From the NCBI GenBank assembly GCA_017403065.1, contig JAFQOT010000013.1, positions 124,001 to 188,000 of the forward strand: a stretch of 64,000 nt of DNA, given 5' to 3'. Every line of letters starts with the position of its first letter. Within the stretch, counting starts at the first letter, position 1. The translations under genes were made by a program, and so were the position numbers. This DNA comes from Clostridia bacterium (GTDB lineage: Bacteria > Bacillota > Clostridia > Oscillospirales > Acutalibacteraceae). The notes below the pieces were generated by a model. The model made no database searches. It worked only from the letters and a program-made list of their open reading frames with translations, and was not told where the DNA came from. Positions 17,694-24,785 of this stretch are shown in pieces.

Positions 17694-18389
17694 TTATACC
17701 GTTTTATATATTCTTTTACATTCTTCTTTAAATATTTTGTAATAATTTCTGCTCAACGGTATTGTTTGGCCGTTTTTAAGAAAAACCGTATTTGAATTAT
17801 AGCTGTTAATTATATTCAAATTTACAACAAAAGCGCGGTTGGTTTTACAAAAATGATTTTTAGGTAATACTTCAAATACCCGCGCCATAGTTTTATTACA
17901 TATTAAATTGCAATTTTTTAAATGTATAATACACTGTTTGTTGTTTGCTTCCAGATAATATATATTATTAGTGTTTAAAAAAACGTTTTCCTCCCTGCTT
18001 TTTATCCATAAAGGATAGTCTGTGCCACATTTAGAAAAATAAGAATCAAAAATATCAAAAACATCGCTGAAAGCTACAGGCTTAATTAAAAATCTGTAAG
18101 GATTCACTTGAAAAGATTCAAAAACAAAATTGGTATACTCACTTACAAAAACTATAGTTACAGCTGAATTCGTATTTCTGATAATCTTAGCTGTTTCCAA
18201 GCCGTTACAGCCTCTGAGCTTGTACCCCAAAAAAATAATGTTATAATTTATATTAGATTTTAGTAGTTCTTCCCCTGAAAAATAACTGTCAGCCACTATT
18301 TCTATTTTAAAGCTTTCTGCATATCGGTAAATAAAACCTTTTATTACTTTAATTAAATCTTTATCCCAATCACAAATAGCAACTCTCAT
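17694..18389 (-). CDS. LytTR-family response regulator lacking the phospho-acceptor Asp
   Basis: The AlgR/AgrA/LytR type: a CheY-like receiver (residues 1-120) plus a LytTR DNA-binding domain (about 128-228, with ENVFLNTNNIYYLEA and the tail NGQTIPLSRNYYKIFKEE). The receiver keeps acidic Asp7 and Asp9 and Lys103 (FLIKPV). The phosphorylation site reads IIFLGYKLRG, so Gly55 replaces the Asp. Control by aspartyl phosphate is therefore unlikely. No histidine kinase gene is nearby. It is divergent from the sigma factor/lysin/holin cassette, which is its most likely target by position. Confidence 0.88.
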   Translation of the reverse strand: MRVAICDWDKDLIKVIKGFIYRYAESFKIEIVADSYFSGEELLKSNINYNIIFLGYKLRGCNGLETAKIIRNTNSAVTIVFVSEYTNFVFESFQVNPYRFLIKPVAFSDVFDIFDSYFSKCGTDYPLWIKSREENVFLNTNNIYYLEANNKQCIIHLKNCNLICNKTMARVFEVLPKNHFCKTNRAFVVNLNIINSYNSNTVFLKNGQTIPLSRNYYKIFKEECKRIYKTV

Positions 18390-18495
18390 CTTAAAACCAC
18401 CGTTAATTAAATAAAAATTTTTTAAATACCATAATACTGCCCTTCTATTCAGCTCAGCCTAACAACTTAATAAATAACAAATAATTTTTCTTTCT

Positions 18496-18527
18496 AACAG
18501 TCTGCTATTCGTAGCAGACTGTTTTTA
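18496..18527 (+). terminator. Orphan terminator-like hairpin with UUCG tetraloop
   Basis: A perfect 12-bp stem AACAGTCTGCTA/TAGCAGACTGTT (18496-18507, 18512-18523) is closed by TTCG and followed by TTTT. It points toward the sigma-factor gene, yet no plus-strand gene lies upstream. It could end a small RNA or act as a leader attenuator. Confidence 0.7.
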
Positions 18528-18601
18528 TAATTATACAATAAACGTTTTTCATTGTCAATATTTGTTATATTTTTTAGAAAATAATGTTTTTTTTGCTTTT
18601 T

Positions 18602-18631
18602 ACTCCCAAAAAAATACCTTTAACTCCAAAA
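18602..18631. promoter_or_regulatory. Candidate LytTR operator (direct repeats)
   Basis: ACTCCCAAA at 18602-18610 and ACTCCAAAA at 18623-18631 are direct repeats with a 21-bp period. LytTR proteins typically bind two 9-bp direct repeats about two helical turns apart. The site lies between the LytTR gene and the cassette. The repeat sequence itself does not closely match a published LytTR consensus. Confidence 0.4.
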
Positions 18632-18762
18632 AAAGACAAATTTTTTACTCTATTGGTAAAATTGCTTAAAAGTCTGAAAAGAGTTGATGAGTATAAAATT
18701 TTAAATGAAGGGTTACAAAAATTCAATTTTTTTCTTTCTTATTTTCGAAAGGAATGATTGAA

Positions 18763-19287
18763 TTGGAAAATTTTCTTCTAAAAAACTTTATCGAACAATT
18801 TAAAAATAAAAATATGGAGGCTTTTCCCCTGATTTTTAATGAATTTAAGGATTTAATTGACTATTACTCCCTTAAAATCGGGGATGAAGATTCATATCAG
18901 GAGCTTAGTATCTTTTTTATCGAACTACTTTACGGTATAGACCTTGATAAGTTTAATAACGACTGCAAAAATAATTTACATAGATATATTGCTGTATGTT
19001 TAAGAAATAAATATATTTCTCTATCAAAAGAAAGACAAAATATTCAAAAAAGTTTTTCAAATTTATATGAAACACAAGCCTTTTACAACAAGGATAGCGA
19101 GGATATTGTTTTAATAAAAGAAATGTTAGAAAGGCTAACCCCTAAGCAAAGGACAATAATTATATATAAATATATTTATAACTATCACGATACTGAAATT
19201 TCACATATGCTTAACATCAGCAGACAATCGGTTAACCGTCTTAAAAATCGCGGAATTAAAAGCTTAAAAGAATTTTACTTATTGTGA
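18763..19287 (+). CDS. Small sigma-70-like factor (sigma region 2 and 4)
   Basis: This small sigma-like protein resembles in size and layout the group of TcdR, UviA and BotR, which direct toxin or bacteriocin genes. A helical N-terminal region (about 1-85, with NNLHRYIAVCLRNKYISLSK) is followed by sigma region 4 (ERLTPKQRTIIIYKYIY, then helix-turn-helix DTEISHMLNISRQSVNRLKN). No sigma region 1.1 or 3 is present. AAAGGA touches an ATG at 18754. TTG at 18763 is 9 nt from it and is the better start (174 residues). It heads the small-protein, lysin and holin genes. Placement in the TcdR-like group is inference. Confidence 0.8.
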   Translation: MENFLLKNFIEQFKNKNMEAFPLIFNEFKDLIDYYSLKIGDEDSYQELSIFFIELLYGIDLDKFNNDCKNNLHRYIAVCLRNKYISLSKERQNIQKSFSNLYETQAFYNKDSEDIVLIKEMLERLTPKQRTIIIYKYIYNYHDTEISHMLNISRQSVNRLKNRGIKSLKEFYLL

Positions 19288-19295
19288 GGGATATT

Positions 19296-19490
19296 ATGGA
19301 AAGTATTATTAAATTATACAGAGTAAGACGTAGTTTTGATGATATAAGATCTCAAGCAGGCGCATTTTTCATTTTAGAAAATGCCATCAACAAAGCGTAT
19401 AAAACCAGACTTAATGTTTATGATGAAAACAAAAACTGTGTTTGGTCTTATAAAAATAATAAAAAATATAATAGGAGGAAAACAAAATGA
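19296..19490 (+). CDS. Small basic protein of unknown function in the lysis cassette
   Basis: A 64-residue lysine/arginine-rich protein (start MESIIKLYRVRRSFDDIRSQ, tail KKYNRRKTK) with no membrane segment. ATG at 19296 has AGGGA a few bases upstream, placed at the end of the sigma gene; an in-frame GTG at 19284 overlaps that gene's stop. Its end overlaps the lysin start by 4 bp, so it is translationally coupled in the cassette. I do not recognise the family. Its place before an endolysin suggests a phage or lysis accessory role, which is only inference. Confidence 0.7.
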   Translation: MESIIKLYRVRRSFDDIRSQAGAFFILENAINKAYKTRLNVYDENKNCVWSYKNNKKYNRRKTK

Positions 19491-20203
19491 ATTGTCCCTT
19501 TAAAGGAAAATTTAAGGTGACGCAGCAATTCAAGGGCTCTGCCCATGACGGCCTTGATATTGTTGGATTAGAAAACAAAAATATTTACAGTACTGTTGAC
19601 GGTACTGTAGAAAGAGCAGGTTGGGAAAATTCTCTTAACCACAAGAAAGGCTTTGGTCTGTATGTAAGAATTAAAGAAAATAATTCTTCAGACAGATATT
19701 ATTTTGGCCACTTATCAAAGGTGGCGGTAAAGGTTGGCCAAAGGGTAAAAATCGGCGATTTATTAGGAACAGAGGGAAATACAGGCCGTTCAACCGGTTC
19801 CCACTGTCACTATTGCGTACGTACTGATGCTTCTAAATCAAAATTCAGAAACATTTGTGAAATAAGCGGTATTCCTAATGAATTAGGCACACACATAGGT
19901 GAACCAAAAAAGCAAAAGGACATAATTGAGCTTGCTATGGAGGTTATATCGGGCAAATGGGGAAACGGTGAAGAAAGACGCAAAAATCTCGAAAATCAGG
20001 GCTTTGACTATTCTGCCGTTCAGTCAGAGGTAAATAGGATTTTAGAAAACAATAGTGCTACTGCCCACAAAAGCATTGATACTGTAGCAAATGAGGTTAT
20101 AAAGGGTCTTTGGGGTAACGGATCTGAACGAAAAAGTAGATTAAAGGAAGCGGGATATAATTATTCTGCTATACAGAAAAGGGTAAACGAAATTTTAAAA
20201 TGA
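19487..20203 (+). CDS. Endolysin-like M23 endopeptidase with two CW_7 repeats
   Basis: This LytM/lysostaphin-type zinc endopeptidase cuts peptide bridges of peptidoglycan. Zinc ligands are visible as HDGLD (His21, Asp25) and the SHCHYCVR motif (HxH near residues 104-106); FGHLSK is the other conserved histidine segment. Two C-terminal Cpl-7-type (CW_7) wall-binding repeats contain SGKWGNGEERR and KGLWGNGSERK. There is no signal peptide, so release probably needs the holin encoded next, whose start overlaps this stop (ATGA). AGGAGG precedes the start. Confidence 0.92.
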   Translation: MNCPFKGKFKVTQQFKGSAHDGLDIVGLENKNIYSTVDGTVERAGWENSLNHKKGFGLYVRIKENNSSDRYYFGHLSKVAVKVGQRVKIGDLLGTEGNTGRSTGSHCHYCVRTDASKSKFRNICEISGIPNELGTHIGEPKKQKDIIELAMEVISGKWGNGEERRKNLENQGFDYSAVQSEVNRILENNSATAHKSIDTVANEVIKGLWGNGSERKSRLKEAGYNYSAIQKRVNEILK

Positions 20204-20415
20204 TAAAATACGACAAAAAATTTTTAATTAAATGGCTTAAGGCAGCGCTTATACGGGCGGTGAAAACTATGGCGCAAACTGCCATAGCTACTATAGGAAC
20301 CTGCGCCACCATAGGTCAGATAAACTGGACAACCCTTTTAAGCACCTCTGCCCTTTCAGGAATTTTATCCTTACTTACAAGTATAGCAGGTATACCTGAG
20401 GTAAAAAATTCATAA
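20200..20415 (+). CDS. Holin, r1t-type
   Basis: A 71-residue membrane protein with a basic N-terminus (MIKYDKKFLIKWLKAALIRAVKT) split here by two membrane segments. One runs from about residue 23, the other is TSALSGILSLLTSIAG near the C-terminus. The RAVKTMAQT motif followed by a small-residue-rich helix is typical of phage r1t holins. It overlaps the lysin gene by 4 bp, the classic lysin/holin coupling. Its role would be membrane permeabilisation or lysin release. Confidence 0.85.
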   Translation: MIKYDKKFLIKWLKAALIRAVKTMAQTAIATIGTCATIGQINWTTLLSTSALSGILSLLTSIAGIPEVKNS

Positions 20416-20441
20416 CATTAAACTAAATATTTTTAAAAAAT

Positions 20442-20478
20442 TTGCTTTTTCAAGCAAAATATGTTATCCTATAGGTAA
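20442..20478 (+). promoter_or_regulatory. Candidate promoter and operator of the DtxR-family gene
   Basis: TTGCTT (20442-20447) and TATCCT (20465-20470) are 17 bp apart. The 8-bp palindrome CCTATAGG (20468-20475) overlaps the -10, within the wider imperfect dyad GTTATCCTATAGGTAAC. DtxR proteins often repress their own genes from such a position. The match to known metal-box consensuses is poor. Confidence 0.35.
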
Positions 20479-20500
20479 CTTCATTTGAAAGGAATTTATT

Positions 20501-20869
20501 ATGGCTTTAAAAGAATCGGGCGAGATGTATCTTGAAACCATATATATTTTAAATAAAAAAAGCAACACCGTTCGTTCTATTGACGTGGGCGAATATATGG
20601 GCTATTCCAAACCCAGCGTTAGCAGAGCTATGGGGCTTTTAAAAAACGGCGGTTATATAAATATTGACCGCGACGGTTTTATAACACTCACCGATGCAGG
20701 TATGGAAATTGCAAAAAAGCTTTTTGAAAGACATACGGTACTTTCCAACATTTTAATAACCTTAGGTGTTGATGAAAAAACCGCAACCGAAGATGCTTGC
20801 CGCATTGAGCATGTAATAAGCGAAAAATCTTTTAACGCTATGAAAAAGCATTTAGAAAAAAATATATAA
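20501..20869 (+). CDS. DtxR/MntR-family metal-dependent transcriptional regulator
   Basis: Residues 1-60 form the winged helix (SGEMYLETIYILNKKS, VGEYMGYSKPSVSRAMGLL). The metal-binding/dimerisation helices follow (LFERHTVLSNILITLGVDE, EDACRIEHVISEKSFNAM), keeping His, Glu and Cys ligand positions typical of the family. At 122 residues it is the short MntR-like form without an SH3 domain. It probably senses Mn2+ or Fe2+. No transporter gene is adjacent, and its stop codon touches the left end of a MITE-like element. Confidence 0.9.
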   Translation: MALKESGEMYLETIYILNKKSNTVRSIDVGEYMGYSKPSVSRAMGLLKNGGYINIDRDGFITLTDAGMEIAKKLFERHTVLSNILITLGVDEKTATEDACRIEHVISEKSFNAMKKHLEKNI

Positions 20870-20881
20870 AAATAAACACGT

Positions 20882-20925
20882 CGATGGAAGACACTTCGTA
20901 AAGAAGTTGTCTTCCATCGTTTTTT
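20882..20925 (+). terminator. Strong terminator after the DtxR-family gene, inside the MITE-like element
   Basis: A long stem (CGATGGAAGACA plus CTTC pairing with GAAG and TGTCTTCCATCG, one bulged base) has a 5-nt loop and is followed by TTTTTT. Confidence 0.85.
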
Positions 20926-20930
20926 ATAAA

Positions 20931-20959
20931 GAAAAAACACTTTCGTTAGTTGAAAGTGT
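20931..20959 (-). terminator. Minus-strand terminator for the apbE end of the electron-transfer operon
   Basis: The 8-bp stem ACACTTTC/GAAAGTGT (20937-20944, 20952-20959) is followed on the minus strand by TTTTTTC. It lies 230 bp past the apbE stop, inside the MITE-like element. Confidence 0.6.
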
Positions 20960-21192
20960 CATAGTGGGTTACATACTTTAAAAAAGATTAAACCATCCGA
21001 AAAAACAATGTTTCTTTTTTATAAAGTGATATTAAAACCTTACGGTTTCAGTGATATTATATTCGTCTTTAAAACTGCCCGAAGGGCCAATATCACTATG
21101 CGCAGCATAATACAACTGCGAAGCAATATCACTCGCCGTAAGACGAATATAACTGTGGCACCTTCCTTACGGATGGTGCCACATTGACGTGT

Positions 21193-22236
21193 TTATTTTT
21201 TGTCCATAATATAATTTTTAAAGCCTTTAGAATATTCCCTTTTATTATTGGGTAAAACCCACATTGCCTCTACCCCATCCATTGAAGCAACTATTTTTTT
21301 GCCTTCAGCCAAAGATAAATTAAAAAGGGCGGTAGAAAGTCCGTCTGCAAGTGCCGAATTATCAGAAAGCACAGAAACGGACAAATAACTTTCATTAGGC
21401 ATTAGGGTTTGCGGGTTGATTATATGATGATAATTTTTACCGTTTACGGTGTAATACCTTTGGTATGCTCCGCTTGTGACTAATGCACTGTCGCCCAGCT
21501 GTAAAAGCTCAACATAGTTTTCTGTATTATTGGGGTTTTCAATTCCTACAGTCCACTTTTCCCTGTCGGGTCTATCCCCTACAATTCTTACGTTTCCGCC
21601 CACATTTAAAATATAGCCTGAAATATTTTCTTCCCTCATCCACTTAGCAATCATTTCCACAGCATAACCCTTTGCCACAGCCCCTACATCAAGCGTCATA
21701 TTATTATTTGCTAAGTAAACCGTATTCTTTTTAGTATCTATAATAACATCGTCTATATTAGTGTTTAAACTCGCCTGCTTAAGCTCGCTATAGTCGGGAA
21801 GTTCAGCTTTATCAGGATTTTTAATTCCATGAGTTCTGTGAGTATGCCATATTGAAAGAACACTTCCAAAAGCAATATTTGTATTGCCTTGGGTTTTATT
21901 ATATATTTCTTTTGAAAACAAAAGCATATCTATAATTTTTCTGTCAACAGGTATTTCCTTATGCTGACCGTCAAATAATTTATTAACCGTATGCAGATTA
22001 TTTATTCCCTCGTAAGCTTCATATATATTGTAAAGCTTGTGATACTCATCTAATTTAGCTTCAATTTTTCCGCATACCTTATCAAATTCATTTTGAGAAT
22101 CAGCAAATCCTATAATAGTAGTTGCTGTGTCAAAATAATCAAAGGTATAGTGTGTATACTTCTTTTTCTGGCTTTTACATCCTGTTACACCAAAGATAAT
22201 AACAAAAGCTAAAACAAACGAAAAAACTTTCTTCAT
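21193..22236 (-). CDS. apbE: FAD:protein FMN transferase ApbE (lipoprotein)
   Basis: ApbE attaches FMN from FAD to Thr/Ser in exported or membrane flavoproteins such as RnfD and RnfG. A lipoprotein signal ends GVTGC (Cys20), placing it outside the membrane. Family motifs are YFDTATTIIGF near the N-terminus, DVGAVAKGYAVEMI (FAD/metal site), LNVGGNVRIVGDRP, and HHIINPQTLMP with the conserved His-Ile segment. Length 347 is typical. It is the last gene of the rnf operon, next to its likely substrates. Its stop codon lies in the right end of the MITE-like element. Confidence 0.95.
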   Translation of the reverse strand: MKKVFSFVLAFVIIFGVTGCKSQKKKYTHYTFDYFDTATTIIGFADSQNEFDKVCGKIEAKLDEYHKLYNIYEAYEGINNLHTVNKLFDGQHKEIPVDRKIIDMLLFSKEIYNKTQGNTNIAFGSVLSIWHTHRTHGIKNPDKAELPDYSELKQASLNTNIDDVIIDTKKNTVYLANNNMTLDVGAVAKGYAVEMIAKWMREENISGYILNVGGNVRIVGDRPDREKWTVGIENPNNTENYVELLQLGDSALVTSGAYQRYYTVNGKNYHHIINPQTLMPNESYLSVSVLSDNSALADGLSTALFNLSLAEGKKIVASMDGVEAMWVLPNNKREYSKGFKNYIMDKK

Positions 22237-22300
22237 AAACTTTTTACCTTTTCAATATGTAAATTACCGATTGGCAAATTTGCCAATCGGTAGGTTTTTA

Positions 22301-23059
22301 TCATTTTGTAGTAGATTTACCCTCTTTATCAAAGGTAAATTTTATACTTAATTCTTCAGATTTGCTTTCAACCTGTTTTGATTCACTTAAAGCAGTTGCT
22401 GTAACTACAGATTTTAATTCTATAAAACCGTCCTCATTTTCGGTAGCATTTTTGCACTCGCCTTTAGTAGTTTCTATCTTTACAGATAAGCTGTCAACAG
22501 CCTTTGATTCAATTTTTTCTGCATTTTCTATAGCTTTTTCTATAGCCTTTACAAAATCGGAAATATTTATAGTACAGCCTGCTGTTATAACCTGACGGTT
22601 TGGCTTACCGTTATCGGCAACCAAAGCCTTAACTTCATCAACTGTTTTGCCCTTAACTGCTTTTGCAAAAGCATCTGCCTGCTGATACCACTCTAATTTT
22701 ATAGGTGAAGCCTGTTTCATATTATATGAATCACCAAGCTGACGCTTTGATGTAAAGCTTTCGGCTACCTTAAATTCACCCTGTGAAGTGTAATTCACAA
22801 CATTTTCGGCAGTATCTAAAAAACAGTTGACAATTTTTTTATTATCATCAAGCAATACCACAGCAACCGCCTCTGTATGCTCACCTTTGCCGTTTTCCTG
22901 AGCCGTCGCATTAGAAGTGTTGGAAATATCAGAATATATTCCTAAACCAAGTTCTAAATAATCTGATTGTGTCTCGGTTTTATTTTTTCCGCAGCCTGCT
23001 AAAGATACCACAGAAAAAATTGTAATTAAAAATAAAAACAAGCTTAAAAATTTTTTCAT
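22301..23059 (-). CDS. Lipoprotein of the Rnf/ApbE module, FMN-binding-like
   Basis: The signal peptide ends VSLAGC (Cys23), so the protein is lipid-anchored outside. The segment VITAGCTINISDFVKAIEKA (residues 157-176) has the layout of the end of an FMN_bind domain, where a Gly-Ala/Ser-Thr triad carries covalent FMN. Here the triad is Gly-Cys-Thr163. A second half, rich in Lys, Glu and Ser, follows. The gene lies between apbE and the Gx membrane protein. A role as an extracytosolic electron carrier like Listeria PplA is an inference; the family is not firmly recognised. Confidence 0.7.
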   Translation of the reverse strand: MKKFLSLFLFLITIFSVVSLAGCGKNKTETQSDYLELGLGIYSDISNTSNATAQENGKGEHTEAVAVVLLDDNKKIVNCFLDTAENVVNYTSQGEFKVAESFTSKRQLGDSYNMKQASPIKLEWYQQADAFAKAVKGKTVDEVKALVADNGKPNRQVITAGCTINISDFVKAIEKAIENAEKIESKAVDSLSVKIETTKGECKNATENEDGFIELKSVVTATALSESKQVESKSEELSIKFTFDKEGKSTTK

Positions 23060-23104
23060 AATTTACTCCTCCGCTTTATAATATAATAAGCAAAAAAAGT
23101 TTTT

Positions 23105-23608
23105 TTATACCTCAAGCCAGTTAAATCTTTTTAAAACCACATTTGCAATTAGACCTATTGCTATTCCTGCTAAAATACCGGTAAAGGTCAACACTATCAT
23201 ATAATAAAATATTTCATTGGTTTTTAACAAAAGCATTGCGGCAATTATTTGACCTAAATTATGGGAAATTGCACCCGTAATGCTTATTGCTATTTTAGAA
23301 AACTTATCTGTTTTCTTTAAAATCGCCATAACTACAAGACTTAATGCCGCCCCCGAAAAGCTATATATAAATGTCATAGCATTGCCGAAAAGTAAAGCAG
23401 AAATAATAAGTCTTACAAGTGATATAACCGCCGCCTCTTTATACGAAAATTTATAAAGCGCAAATATTATTATAATATTTGGAAGTCCCAGCTTTATCCC
23501 CGGCACAGCCGAATATATAGGCGGAATTAAAAATTCTATATAAGAAAGAATCAGAGCAAGAGAAGAAAAAATTCCTAAAAAGGTTAGTCTTTTTGTACTT
23601 TTTTTCAT
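23105..23608 (-). CDS. Gx transporter / EetB-like membrane protein
   Basis: This 167-residue protein has about five or six membrane segments and the family signature GIKLGLPNIIII (Gx-G-LPN), once annotated as heptaprenyl diphosphate synthase component I. It overlaps or abuts the NusG_II gene. Such pairs occur beside rnf genes and in extracellular electron-transfer loci, where they are called EetA/EetB. ATG at 23608 is taken; TTG at 23614 in the NusG_II stop region is possible. The substrate or quinone/flavin role is unproven. Confidence 0.85.
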   Translation of the reverse strand: MKKSTKRLTFLGIFSSLALILSYIEFLIPPIYSAVPGIKLGLPNIIIIFALYKFSYKEAAVISLVRLIISALLFGNAMTFIYSFSGAALSLVVMAILKKTDKFSKIAISITGAISHNLGQIIAAMLLLKTNEIFYYMIVLTFTGILAGIAIGLIANVVLKRFNWLEV

Positions 23609-23610
23609 AA

Positions 23611-23982
23611 TCAAACGACAATATCGGGGTTGTTTTCGCCCTTAGACCTTTCAATTATAATAATCAATCTATTGGGAAGACAAACAATGGTTTCACCGCT
23701 TTTAGAAATAGGACGGTGATTTTCGCATATTTTATCAGGACAATCGGCATCTTTAATATAAACCCTTCCGTTTTCAATAACAAGGGTGTTTTTTCCATTG
23801 TTATATGAATCTATAACGGTAGTAAAATCCTGATTTAATTTATATTCTGCCGTTGTAACACCGTTAATTTTCACTTTAACAGTGTCACCGTCTTTTCTTG
23901 TAATTAAAAACACCGAAAAAACAACAAAAACAGCTGCCACGAAAGCTATGATTAAAATTAAATCATTTTTTAATCTGCGCAT
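23611..23982 (-). CDS. NusG domain II membrane protein (EetA-like)
   Basis: It has one N-terminal membrane helix (LILIIAFVAAVFVVFSVFLI), then a small extracytosolic NusG_II-type beta domain with the pattern GRVYIKDADCPDKIC..H...S..GE.IVCLPNRL. The paired cysteines and histidine resemble a redox or metal site. The frame extends upstream to 24033, but ATG at 23982 has AGGA 8 nt before it and overlaps rnfB by only 13 bp. The product is 123 residues. It works, by context, with the Gx protein and Rnf. Confidence 0.85.
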   Translation of the reverse strand: MRRLKNDLILIIAFVAAVFVVFSVFLITRKDGDTVKVKINGVTTAEYKLNQDFTTVIDSYNNGKNTLVIENGRVYIKDADCPDKICENHRPISKSGETIVCLPNRLIIIIERSKGENNPDIVV

Positions 23983-24764
23983 TTTATACATCCTGTTGGA
24001 CAGTTTTCTGCGCATTTTCCGCAACGGGTACACTTATCATAATCAATATAAGAAAGATTATTTTCGATTCTTATCGCCTCTTCAGGACAAACAAGCTCGC
24101 ATTTTTTACAACCAATACAAGCATTTTTGCAGTTTTTACGGGCAACTGCTCCCTTTTCCTTATTACTGCATAATACAAGGGTTTTAACAGTAGTAGGCAC
24201 CAATTTTATAATACCCTTAGGGCACTGTTTAACACATAAGCCACAGCCTAAGCATAAATTTCGGTTTATATAAGCCAAACCGTCCTTAACGCATATAGCG
24301 TTATAAGGACAAACATTGGCGCAATCTCCACAGCCTAAGCATCCGTAAACACAACTGGCAGGCCCGCCGTATATCATAGAAGCCGCTTTACAGGTATTAA
24401 CTCCTTGATATAAAGCTTTATTTTGAGTTGCCTCGCAGTTACCTGTGCAGGAAACAACGGCAACCATTTCTATAACATCCTCTGCAGAAACACCCATAAT
24501 CTCAGCTACTTCAGCGGCTACGGAATCTGCACCTGGAATACATAAATTTGTTTTTGCATTATCCTTAACGACTGCCTTTGCATATTCGTCACATCCAGCA
24601 TATCCGCAAGCGCCGCAGTTGGCTCCTGGTAAACATGCCCGTACCTTTATAACCGTTTCGTCTTCAGGTACGTTAAAAAAATACGAGGATATTGCAAGAA
24701 GAATGGCTGCTATCAGCCCTATGCCGCCGACTATCGCTAAGGCGATTAAAATTTGCGGTAACAT
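23970..24764 (-). CDS. rnfB: Rnf complex subunit RnfB
   Basis: RnfB is the multi-cluster ferredoxin-like subunit taking electrons from reduced ferredoxin. An N-terminal membrane helix is followed by the CGACGYAGCDEYA-type Fe4S4 domain. Then come several CxxCxxCxxxCP motifs: CLGCGDCANVCP, CLGCGLCVKQCP, CIGCKKCELVCP and CTRCGKCAENCP. Length 264 is normal for clostridial RnfB. It is the last of the six rnf genes (order C-D-G-E-A-B). Confidence 0.97.
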   Translation of the reverse strand: MLPQILIALAIVGGIGLIAAILLAISSYFFNVPEDETVIKVRACLPGANCGACGYAGCDEYAKAVVKDNAKTNLCIPGADSVAAEVAEIMGVSAEDVIEMVAVVSCTGNCEATQNKALYQGVNTCKAASMIYGGPASCVYGCLGCGDCANVCPYNAICVKDGLAYINRNLCLGCGLCVKQCPKGIIKLVPTTVKTLVLCSNKEKGAVARKNCKNACIGCKKCELVCPEEAIRIENNLSYIDYDKCTRCGKCAENCPTGCIKCAD

Positions 24765-24785
24765 ATATAGTCCTCCTTTAAAATA

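Larger units (their letters stand above)
18390..18762. other. Divergent regulatory gap between the LytTR gene and the sigma-factor cassette
   Basis: This AT-rich, non-coding stretch has no supportable gene on either strand. It holds a plus-strand terminator-like hairpin (18496-18527) with no plus-strand gene before it. It also holds a pair of ACTCC direct repeats 21 bp apart (18602-18631), with a partial third copy near 18647. I find no convincing sigma-A promoter for the cassette. Confidence 0.6.
20868..21200. mobile_element. MITE-like non-coding element with 19-bp terminal inverted repeats
   Basis: Ends 20868-20886 and 21182-21200 are inverted copies matching at 18 of 19 positions (core AAATAAACACGTC). 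A TA dinucleotide sits symmetrically in each end, as with TA target duplications of IS630/Tc1-type elements. Inside are a strong hairpin near the left end, another (21154-21162 with 21175-21183) at the right, and four copies of AGTGATATT. Two are direct (21025, 21050) and two inverted (21089, 21125), separated by mini-hairpins. There is no coding capacity. It fills the whole gap between two convergent genes. Confidence 0.68.

Noticed and set aside
17694..20415. Complete prophage
   Set aside because: No integrase, terminase, portal, capsid or tail genes; flanking genes are ordinary chromosomal genes.
20653..20940. 95-residue minus-strand open frame
   Set aside because: Antisense to the DtxR-family gene; its first codons lie in the terminator stem of the MITE-like element.
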